A stretch of 6,657 bases of DNA. Origin: Dechloromonas sp. GTDB taxonomy: Bacteria; Pseudomonadota; Gammaproteobacteria; Burkholderiales; Rhodocyclaceae. Positions 1-6,657 of the stretch are shown here, piece after piece (within the stretch, counting starts at the first letter, position 1; each line of letters starts with the position of its first letter). Both the position numbers and the translations under genes were made by a program. Below the pieces are notes generated by a model, which worked only from the letters and a program-made list of their open reading frames with translations, made no database searches and was not told where the DNA came from. Where the stretch lies: contig CP059264.1 of NCBI GenBank assembly GCA_013693915.1, forward strand, positions 3,739,887 through 3,746,543, in the 5' to 3' direction.

Positions 1-280
1 TGTCGGTCTCGTCCGCTCGCAGAACCGCTCGCGTCGAGGCGGGCAGATTCAGCACCGGCGCGCCGTCTATCAGCTTCACCTGACGGGCGATGGCATTCAC
101 GTGCTCGCGCAGAGCCTGGTCATAGGGAAAATCGGCTACATTGCTGGCGAAGTAGTGGGTGAAGGCGATGCTCAGCGGCCAGACAAAGAGGAGTGGCGCC
201 AGCATCCAGTCGAGAATCTCGCCAAAAAGCGAGCGCTCGCTCTCAGAATTTGGCCGGTTATTCGGGCTGGGGGCGCTCAA
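1..280 (-). CDS. Sensor histidine kinase, TctE-like, N-terminal part (cut by window edge)
   Basis: Only the first ~93 codons are in the window; the gene continues beyond base 1. The frame is open and reads MSAPSPNNRPNSESERSL, then FGEILDWMLAPLLFVWPL, then SIAFTHYFASNVADFPYD. It has one clear membrane segment (about residues 26-45), followed by the start of a periplasmic sensor region. The pattern 'SLFGEILDWMLAPLL..WP.SIA' and the following 'A....FD.AL...V..IA.QV' are typical of TctE/QseC-type kinases with a 2CSK_N sensor domain (family knowledge). No kinase core is visible because of the cut. I place the start at a TTG (278-280), which overlaps the regulator gene by 23 nt. The first ATG in frame (203-205) would begin inside the membrane helix and lose the conserved SLFGEILDW segment. 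No clear Shine-Dalgarno precedes the TTG, so translation may be coupled to the regulator. The kinase would phosphorylate the adjacent regulator; its ligand cannot be read here, though relatives sense tri- or dicarboxylates. Confidence 0.8.
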   Translation of the reverse strand, partial: MSAPSPNNRPNSESERSLFGEILDWMLAPLLFVWPLSIAFTHYFASNVADFPYDQALREHVNAIARQVKLIDGAPVLNLPASTRAVLRADETD

Positions 281-929
281 GGCAGTAGCCCAGCCCGCGC
301 ACGGTCGCTATCTTGACCCCGCCCGCCTCAAGCTTCTTGCGCAGACGGTGAACATAGACCTCGATGGCGTTGTGACTGACTTCCTCACCCCAGCCACACA
401 GTTTGTCGACCAGTTGATCCTTGCTGACGAGGCGGCCCATGCGCGTCAGAAGAACCTCGAGGAGACCTATTTCCCGCGCTGAGAGATCGACGGTCTGCCC
501 GTCGATCTGCGCCACCCGGCCAATCTGGTCATAAACCAGCGAACCGCACTGAATGGTTGGCGCCGTGCCCGCCGAGCGCCGACACAGCGCGCGCACCCGC
601 GCCTCGAGCTCGGCCAGGTCGAACGGCTTCACCATGTAGTCGTCGGCACCGAGATCAAGTCCCCTGACGCGGTCGCCGGTGCCGTCGAGCGCGGTCAGGA
701 TCAGCACCGGCAGCGAGGAGTTACGCGCCCGCAGACGCTTCAGGACCTCCAGTCCGGGCAGCCTGGGCAACCCGAGGTCGAGGATCAGCAGGTCATAGGC
801 CGCGGTCAGCAGCGCAGCATCCGCATCGACCCCGCTGGGCGCCCAGTCCACCGCACAGCCAGCCTGACGGAGCGACCGCGAAAGACCATCGGCGATGATC
901 GCGTCGTCTTCAGCAATGAGAATTCGCAT
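258..929 (-). CDS. Two-component response regulator, OmpR family (TctD/QseB-like)
   Basis: A complete 223-residue protein, the usual length for the OmpR/PhoB family. The receiver domain (about 1-115) carries the acidic pair D8-D9, the phospho-acceptor D51 in LLILDLGLP, T79 in LILTAL and K101 in MVKPFD, so it should be phosphorylatable. The C-terminal winged-helix DNA-binding domain (about 125-220) contains LSAREIGLLEVLL, the recognition region SHNAIEVYVHRLRKKL and the closing VRGLGYCLE wing. The closest-looking subfamilies are TctD, QseB and PmrA. The ATG at 927-929 gives a standard receiver start (MRILIAEDD) but has no convincing Shine-Dalgarno. The gene overlaps the downstream sensor kinase. 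A direct repeat 24-40 nt upstream of the start resembles the binding-site architecture of this subfamily, which suggests autoregulation. The nearby acetate permease operon carries the same repeat, so acetate or carboxylate uptake is the likely regulon (inference). Confidence 0.95.
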   Translation of the reverse strand: MRILIAEDDAIIADGLSRSLRQAGCAVDWAPSGVDADAALLTAAYDLLILDLGLPRLPGLEVLKRLRARNSSLPVLILTALDGTGDRVRGLDLGADDYMVKPFDLAELEARVRALCRRSAGTAPTIQCGSLVYDQIGRVAQIDGQTVDLSAREIGLLEVLLTRMGRLVSKDQLVDKLCGWGEEVSHNAIEVYVHRLRKKLEAGGVKIATVRGLGYCLERPQPE

Positions 930-942
930 TTGAGGCTAAACG

Positions 943-986
943 TCCATACCAGCGTAAGAATTCTGTAAGGCACGCGCCCTATTCTA
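943..986 (-). promoter_or_regulatory. Promoter region of the response regulator with tandem CTTACA/CTTACG operator
   Basis: Read on the minus strand, CTTACA (969-964), GAATT (963-959) and CTTACG (958-953) form a hexamer-N5-hexamer direct repeat with an 11-nt period. This is the geometry of PmrA/QseB-type binding sites. Two -10 candidates exist. TAGAAT (986-981) lies upstream of the repeat, which would make the regulator a repressor. TATGGA (948-943) lies just downstream of it, which would suit activation but leave a very short leader before the ATG at 929. Neither has a strong -35. The repeat is seen directly; its function is inferred from the family and from the same boxes upstream of yjcH. 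Confidence 0.5.
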
Positions 987-1247
987 CGCCTGCTGTTCTC
1001 CTTTTATGGTCTTTGGAGCCCGTGGCTTCTGCCGCGACTCAGGGGTTAGCCCGATCCTGCACTGGGCGCCCCCTACCATTTTTCCCGCAAAACCCGGCCA
1101 GTTTAACAAAAACGTGGCGTCGTGAACGGCGCGAGGCGCGGACAGGTCCGTGAATGGAAGGCAGCCTGTTGCGCCCCTGGCTGCGCCGGAGTGGCCCTCC
1201 TGCTCCATGCGGATGCGGTCGACGGCGGAAAATGCCCAAAAAGTTGA
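987..1247. other. Intergenic stretch with no recognisable gene
   Basis: This stretch lies between the response-regulator promoter region and the 3' edge of the group IIC-like element. Open frames on both strands cross it, but their translations are rich in R, P, S and G without any recognisable domain. The longest of them (minus strand, 984-1391) also runs through the intron-like RNA structure. I see no tRNA, no clear terminator and no convincing ribosome-binding site followed by a start. A purine-rich AAAGGAG on the minus strand near 1000 has no start codon at a useful distance. Confidence 0.5.
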
Positions 1248-1498
1248 ATCGGGCAGCAGGCGGGGTCGCTCCGCCGTCCTCCGACACCACCGGACATACG
1301 GATCACGTATCCGGCGATTTCTGCCTTCCCGTTTCCGGGTTGAGCTTACGTCCCAAGGACTCTTCGCCCATTTGCCTATAGACGTTGCCACCGCCCCTTG
1401 CCGGGTGTGTAGAGGACTTTCACCTCCCGGTCATTCCTCCGCCACCACAGCGGAGCAAACAGCGCCAGTCAAGGCGCTACGCGCCGTGCCCGGTGCAC
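1248..1498 (-). mobile_element. ORF-less group IIC intron-like element (internally deleted)
   Basis: Read on the minus strand. The 5' end GTGCACCGGGCACGGC resembles the GUGYGCCCGGCAUG start of group IIC introns. A domain I-like region follows, with hairpins GGCGC-GTA-GCGCC (1485-1473) and CCGGGAGG-TGAAAGT-CCTC..CCCGG (1430-1401), a stem ACGTC/GACGT enclosing CGAAGA, and CCCG-GAAA-CGGG (1339-1328) with a GNRA tetraloop. Then comes a domain V-like hairpin (about 1317-1285): lower helix CGCCGGA/TCCGGTG, a two-base TG bulge, upper helix TACG/CGTA, and the tail GGTGGTGTCGGAGG. The CGC triad and this tail match what I know of group IIC domain V, for example Oceanobacillus iheyensis. A domain VI-like stem (GGCGG/CCGCC) ends in CCCGAT near 1248. 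Most of domains II-IV and any reverse transcriptase are missing; intact relatives are about 2 kb. It sits directly after the actP terminator, the preferred target of IIC introns. Boundaries are inferred. Confidence 0.65.
1285..1317 (-). ncRNA. Group II intron domain V-like hairpin
   Basis: The minus-strand hairpin has a lower helix CGCCGGA paired with TCCGGTG (one G-U pair), a two-nucleotide bulge (TG) on the 3' side, and an upper helix TACG/CGTA closed by a five-base loop. A two-base bulge at this place and a CGC (instead of AGC) triad in the lower helix are hallmarks of domain V in class IIC. The upper helix is one pair shorter than usual and the loop is not a clean GNRA tetraloop, so the copy may be partly degenerate. 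Confidence 0.65.
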
Positions 1499-1500
1499 CG

Positions 1501-1528
1501 AAAAAGCCCGGGGCGTGACCCGGGCTTT
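1501..1528 (-). terminator. Rho-independent terminator of yjcH-actP
   Basis: A perfect ten-base inverted repeat AAAGCCCGGG (1503-1512) and CCCGGGCTTT (1519-1528) encloses a six-base loop. On the minus strand it is followed by TTTTT at 1505-1501, partly as the outer end of the stem. It begins 21 nt after the actP stop codon. The plus-strand reading lacks a U-tract, so it serves actP. The intron-like element begins three bases beyond the T-run. Confidence 0.9.
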
Positions 1529-1549
1529 CTGTCGAGACTGCGTTGCTGC

Positions 1550-3268
1550 TTAGTGGCCGGAAGCGCCGGCGGCGCCGAGACCGGTTTCCGAGCGCAACTT
1601 CTGCGCCGGGAAGAGGGCGCGCTCCTTCTGGGCCTGAGCCGAATTGTCCAGAATGGACACCAGCCAGATGGTGAAGAAGGCAGCACTCATCGAGAAGATG
1701 GCAGCCGAATTGTACGGGAACCAGGCAGATCCCTTCGGGTTCTTGAGCACCGCTTCCCAGACACTGGCCGAGCCGATGGTCAGGACCACCGCCAGGATCA
1801 GGCCGACGGTACCGCCGACGACCACGCCCCGCGTCGTGCAGTTCTTCCACAGTACCGACATGAACAGGACCGGGAAGTTGCCCGAGCAGGCGATGACGAA
1901 GGCCAGCATGACCATGTAGGCGACGTTTTCCTTCTCGAAGGCAATGCCGAGTACCACCGCCAGGATGCCGAGGCCAACCGTGGTGATCTTGGACACGCGC
2001 AGTTCGGTCGCCGAATCGACGTTGCCGTGACGCCAGACGGAAGCGTAAAGGTCATGCGACACCGCGGAAGCACCCGACAGCGTCAGGCCGGCGACGACGG
2101 CGAGGATGGTGGCGAAGGCCACGGCCGAGATGAAGCCGAGGAAGAGGTCGCCGCCAACGGCCTTCGACAGATGCACGGCCGCCATGTTGCCGCCGCCCTT
2201 CAGGCCATCCCACACCGGCTTGCCATCGGCACCGATCGCCTGCACGCCATCAACCATCTTCGGGACAAAGAAGGCGGCCGGATCGGCAATCAGGTTGACG
2301 ATGGCGCCGAAGCCGATGATGAAGGTCAGGATGTAGAAGTAACCGATCCAGGTGGTCGCCCAGGCAACCGACTTGCGCGCTTCCTTGGCATTGGGTACGG
2401 TGAAGAAGCGCATCAGGATGTGCGGCAGGCCGGCGGTGCCGAACATCAGCGCCATGCCGACGGAGATGGCCGACACGGGATCCTTGATCAGGGCGCCGGG
2501 CGCCATGATGGCGTCCTTCTTCGAGTGCACCTCGACCGCCTTGGTGAACAGCGCTTCCGGCGAGAAGCCGAACTGCAGCAACACGGCCACCGCCATGAAG
2601 GTCGCGCCACCGAGCAGCATGCAGGCCTTGATGATCTGCACCCAGGTCGTCGCGGTCATCCCGCCGAACAGCACATACATCATCATGATCGTGCCAACGA
2701 GGATTTCCGCGTACAGGTAATCCATGCCGAAAAGGATCTTGATGAGCTGCCCGGCACCGACCATCTGCGCGATCATGTAGAAGGCCACGACCACCAGCGT
2801 CGAGATCGCCGCGAACGTCCGCACCGGCGTCTGGGCAAAGCGGTAGGATGCGACGTCGGCAAAGGTGAACTTGCCCAGGTTGCGCAGGCGCTCGGCCATC
2901 AGGAAGGTGATGACGGGCCAGCCGACCAGCCAGCCGATCGAGAAGATCAGGCCGTCGAAGCCGTTGGCGAAGACGAGGCCGGAAATCCCGAGGAAGGACG
3001 CCGCCGACATGTAGTCGCCGGCGATCGCCAGGCCGTTCTGGAAGCCGGTTATGCCGCCGCCGGCGGTATAGAAGTCGGCCGCGGTCTTGGTCTTCGAAGC
3101 CGCCCACTTGGTGATCCACAGGGTGGCGAAGACGAAGATGCCGAACATGACGATGGCCGTCCAGTTGGTGGCCTGCTTCTGTGCCTGGCCGAGGTCGGCG
3201 CCGGCGGCGAGAGCACCGCCGGCGACCGCCAGCGCCGCAAGGGCTGCGAGGGTATGTTTCATTTTCAT
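1550..3268 (-). CDS. actP: Cation/acetate symporter ActP (sodium:solute symporter family)
   Basis: A 572-residue inner-membrane permease of the SSS family that imports acetate, and in relatives glycolate or pyruvate, with a cation. The N-terminus [23 protein letters not shown] looks like a cleavable signal sequence, as in E. coli ActP (about 549 residues). About thirteen hydrophobic helices follow. Diagnostic stretches include [80 protein letters not shown] and [12 protein letters not shown]. The C-terminus ends in [16 protein letters not shown] segment around residues 330-357 ([20 protein letters not shown]) is longer than the corresponding loop in E. coli as I remember it. The gene begins one base after the yjcH stop codon, and its Shine-Dalgarno AGGAGG lies inside the yjcH end, implying translational coupling. 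The first ATG (3266-3268) is preferred; a second ATG lies two codons in. No acs gene lies beside it, unlike E. coli acs-yjcH-actP. Confidence 0.96.
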   Translation of the reverse strand: MKMKHTLAALAALAVAGGALAAGADLGQAQKQATNWTAIVMFGIFVFATLWITKWAASKTKTAADFYTAGGGITGFQNGLAIAGDYMSAASFLGISGLVFANGFDGLIFSIGWLVGWPVITFLMAERLRNLGKFTFADVASYRFAQTPVRTFAAISTLVVVAFYMIAQMVGAGQLIKILFGMDYLYAEILVGTIMMMYVLFGGMTATTWVQIIKACMLLGGATFMAVAVLLQFGFSPEALFTKAVEVHSKKDAIMAPGALIKDPVSAISVGMALMFGTAGLPHILMRFFTVPNAKEARKSVAWATTWIGYFYILTFIIGFGAIVNLIADPAAFFVPKMVDGVQAIGADGKPVWDGLKGGGNMAAVHLSKAVGGDLFLGFISAVAFATILAVVAGLTLSGASAVSHDLYASVWRHGNVDSATELRVSKITTVGLGILAVVLGIAFEKENVAYMVMLAFVIACSGNFPVLFMSVLWKNCTTRGVVVGGTVGLILAVVLTIGSASVWEAVLKNPKGSAWFPYNSAAIFSMSAAFFTIWLVSILDNSAQAQKERALFPAQKLRSETGLGAAGASGH

Positions 3269-3269
3269 G

Positions 3270-3578
3270 TTATTTCTGTGCCTCCTCGATTAGAGCGGCG
3301 TTGGTCTCGTCGAACTCGCTGTTGGCGCGACGAACGTAGATCCAGGTCAGGATGATGGTGAACACGATGACACCGACGCCCAGGGGAACGCCGATGCTGG
3401 TGGTCATGCCCGCCCCCAGCTTGGTGCCCAGCCAGGGACCCTGGAAGGCGACCAGCAGGATGAAGCCGTAATACGCGGCTGCACTGATGATGGTCATGAT
3501 GATGGAATATCTGCTGCGCCGCGAGCAGAACTCGTGGAATTTCGGATTCGCATCGATCCGAGCCAGTACGTCTTGCAT
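3270..3578 (-). CDS. yjcH: DUF485 membrane protein YjcH, ActP partner
   Basis: A 102-residue protein with two predicted membrane helices (about residues 26-46 and 61-82) joined by a short loop ([19 protein letters not shown]), typical of DUF485. Proteins of this family are almost always encoded directly upstream of actP and are thought to be accessory to the permease, although their exact role is unsettled (family knowledge). The N-terminal motif 'I..NPKF.E....R' and the C-terminal '[11 protein letters not shown]' segment are characteristic. The ATG at 3576-3578 is preceded by GAGGAGC with a six-base spacer, an excellent ribosome-binding site. The stop codon is one base from the actP start, so the two genes form one transcription unit ending at the 1501-1528 terminator. 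Confidence 0.93.
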   Translation of the reverse strand: MQDVLARIDANPKFHEFCSRRSRYSIIMTIISAAAYYGFILLVAFQGPWLGTKLGAGMTTSIGVPLGVGVIVFTIILTWIYVRRANSEFDETNAALIEEAQK

Positions 3579-3620
3579 TGATTTGCTCCTCAGATAATGG
3601 TTATGGAGGCATTGCTGCGG

Positions 3621-3668
3621 AGCGTAATGTAGGTTGGGCTACTTACAACCAACTTACAGAGCGTTACA
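3621..3668 (-). promoter_or_regulatory. yjcH-actP promoter region with three CTTACA-type boxes
   Basis: On the plus strand the region reads CTTACA (3642-3647), five bases, CTTACA (3653-3658), four bases, GTTACA (3663-3668). Start-to-start periods are 11 and 10 nt, so all boxes face the same side of the helix. On the coding strand a weak promoter can be drawn with TTGTAA (3648-3643) as -35, a 16-base spacer and TACGCT (3626-3621) as -10, which would make the nearest box overlap the -35. The boxes match the repeat upstream of the response-regulator gene. The repeat is directly visible; the promoter assignment and regulator identity are inference. Confidence 0.55.
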
Positions 3669-3729
3669 AAGCGTCATGGTGAATGGCGGCCTGAAATTGG
3701 GTGCTTTTTCGGGGTCGACCGCGGAAAGC

Positions 3730-3757
3730 AAGAAGCCCCGCCAGGGCGGGGCCTCTT
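3730..3757 (-). terminator. Rho-independent terminator of groES-groL
   Basis: On the minus strand GCCCCGCC and GGCGGGGC pair around a minimal loop. The stem extends outward to AAGAG/TTCTT with one G-U pair and is followed by a T-rich GCTTT. It starts 26 bases after the groL stop codon, the expected place for the end of the chaperonin operon, and it isolates yjcH-actP from chaperonin transcription. Confidence 0.85.
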
Positions 3758-3783
3758 GCACGCGGCGAAGGCCGGACGGGGCT

Positions 3784-5761
<1,978 letters not shown>

Positions 5762-5831
5762 GGAAATGACTCCTTGTAGTTCAGAAAATGGGAATTGGCC
5801 GGGTCAGGCCCGGGAGCGGGCAAGGCAATTA

Positions 5832-5858
5832 TTAGCACTCGTCTCCGTTGAGTGCTAA
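5832..5858. promoter_or_regulatory. CIRCE operator (HrcA binding site)
   Basis: A perfect inverted repeat TTAGCACTC (5832-5840), nine bases, GAGTGCTAA (5850-5858), identical to the CIRCE consensus. HrcA represses groESL by binding CIRCE, and GroEL stimulates HrcA (established knowledge). The element lies immediately downstream of the -10 hexamer and covers the expected transcription start, 71 nt before groES. The genome should therefore encode HrcA; it is not in this window. Confidence 0.97.
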
Positions 5859-5887
5859 TAATAGGGGCAGAGCATCGGGATTTCAAG
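5858..5887 (-). promoter_or_regulatory. groESL promoter: overlapping sigma32-type and sigma70-type elements
   Basis: On the minus strand CTTGAAA (5887-5881), a 13-base spacer and CCCCTATT (5867-5860) match the sigma32 consensus (CTTGAAA and CCCCATNT). In the same bases TTGAAA (5886-5881), a 17-base spacer and TATTAT (5863-5858) match a strong sigma70 promoter. The start site falls within the adjoining CIRCE. The layout predicts basal expression restrained by HrcA plus heat-induced expression from sigma32. Confidence 0.85.
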
Positions 5888-6073
5888 TCTGCCTTGCAAA
5901 GATTGTCGCTTCCACCAATCACAACCCGGACTCGCGGCTCCGAAAGAGCGCGGAGCAGGCCGTCCCGCCGGCGCTGCAAGGCTGCGCGGACCAACACCCC
6001 GGTGGCGCGCCCGATTGACGGCAGCGTCAGCGAACAGCGACACTGACACCTTCGCTTCTCAGTCCCAGCCGCC

Positions 6074-6657
6074 ATGACCACCGCCTCACCTCAACATGAC
6101 CTGATCGTTTTCGGCGCGACGAGCTTTGTCGGGAAGATACTGGCCCGGGAACTGCTGGAGCAGTTCGGCACGCACGGCAATCTCGATTGGGCGGCCGCCG
6201 GTCGCTCGCTCCCCAGGCTCGAGGAACTGCGCGCTTCGCTCGGTCCGCAAGCGGCGAGACTGCCGCTCGTCGTCGCCGATGCCGGCGACGAGGCGACGCT
6301 GCGCCAGATGTGCCTCGGAACCCGGGCCGTGGTGTCGACCGTCGGCCCGTACGCGCTGTATGGCGAAACCCTGGTCAAGGTTTGCGCCGAGACCGGGACG
6401 GACTACTGCGACCTGACCGGGGAAGCGCAGTGGATCCGGCGCATGCTGAGCCGGCACGAGGAAAAGGCGCGCCGGTCCGGGGCGCGCATCGTGCACTGTT
6501 GCGGCTTCGATTCGATCCCCTCCGACCTCGGCGTGCTGTTCCTGCAACGCGAGTCGGTCCGGCGCTTCGGCCAGCCATGCCCGCGCGTCAAGATGCGGGT
6601 CAAGGCCCTGCGCGGCGGCGTCTCGGGTGGCACCGTCGCCAGCATCATGAATATCGT
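6074..6657 (+). CDS. Saccharopine dehydrogenase-like oxidoreductase (trans-acting enoyl reductase type), N-terminal part
   Basis: The first 194 codons of a plus-strand gene that runs off the right edge; full-length relatives are about 390-420 residues. The N-terminus HDLIVFGATSFVGKILARELL is a Rossmann nucleotide-binding fold with the GATSFVG glycine loop (residues 14-20), followed by AAAGRSLPRLEEL. Further family landmarks are VVSTVGPYALYGETLVKVCA (about 87-106), GTDYCDLTGE, the CGFDSIPSDLGV segment (about 143-154) and the start of the GGVSGGTVAS segment. These fit the saccharopine dehydrogenase NADP-binding family, in the branch that includes mycobacterial trans-acting enoyl reductases and eukaryotic SCCPDH. 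The true substrate is not known, and lysine metabolism should not be assumed. The ATG at 6074 is the first in frame after a stop at 6044-6046. No Shine-Dalgarno is evident. It is divergent from groESL. Confidence 0.88.
   Translation, partial: MTTASPQHDLIVFGATSFVGKILARELLEQFGTHGNLDWAAAGRSLPRLEELRASLGPQAARLPLVVADAGDEATLRQMCLGTRAVVSTVGPYALYGETLVKVCAETGTDYCDLTGEAQWIRRMLSRHEEKARRSGARIVHCCGFDSIPSDLGVLFLQRESVRRFGQPCPRVKMRVKALRGGVSGGTVASIMNI

Noticed and set aside
984..1391. Minus-strand open frame of 135 codons and overlapping plus-strand frames at 1150-1518
   Set aside because: They run through the structured group IIC-like element and lack ribosome-binding sites or domain character. RNA structure explains the conserved-looking bases better than coding.
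1385..3355. Plus-strand open frame of 656 codons
   Set aside because: It is antisense to actP, yjcH and the intron-like element. The translation is H-, R-, D- and G-rich low-complexity sequence with no domain, a usual shadow of a GC-rich membrane-protein gene.
3579..3680. Sigma54 promoter upstream of yjcH
   Set aside because: No GG-N10-GC pair with TGGC/TGC character was found on the minus strand, so I do not call one.

Overview
The window looks like chromosomal DNA from a GC-rich proteobacterium, most likely a betaproteobacterium and possibly Rhodocyclales (an inference from gene content and protein character; no search was run). The evidence is an OmpR-family two-component pair of the TctD/TctE type, a yjcH-actP acetate-uptake operon, and a groES-groL operon whose promoter combines sigma32-like and sigma70-like elements with a perfect CIRCE operator.

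Layout. From 1 to 929, on the minus strand, lie a response regulator and the 5' end of its sensor kinase, which overlaps it. From 930 to 1549 is a gene-poor stretch. It holds the regulator's promoter region with a CTTACA/CTTACG direct repeat, about 250 bases with no clear content, a compact RNA element of about 250 nt resembling an internally deleted group IIC intron, and the actP terminator. From 1550 to 3578 is yjcH-actP on the minus strand, preceded by another set of CTTACA-type repeats. From 3730 to 5887 is groES-groL with terminator, promoter and operator, all on the minus strand. From 6074 to the right edge runs a divergent plus-strand gene for a saccharopine-dehydrogenase-like oxidoreductase, cut by the window.

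How the parts may work together. ActP with its small membrane partner YjcH imports acetate and similar short carboxylates. The neighbouring TctD/TctE-like pair belongs to a family that controls carboxylate uptake. Matching CTTACA-N5-CTTAC(A/G) repeats lie upstream of both the regulator gene and yjcH-actP, so I infer that the regulator controls itself and the permease operon.

The two observations most worth checking are these. (1) A one-base deletion at codon 4 of groL puts its well-positioned start codon out of frame with the remaining ~545 codons. It is probably a homopolymer sequencing or assembly error in an essential gene. (2) An ORF-less group IIC intron-like element sits directly after the actP terminator, the kind of site this intron class is known to target. 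It keeps a recognisable domain V, a plausible domain VI and a plausible EBS1-IBS1 pairing.
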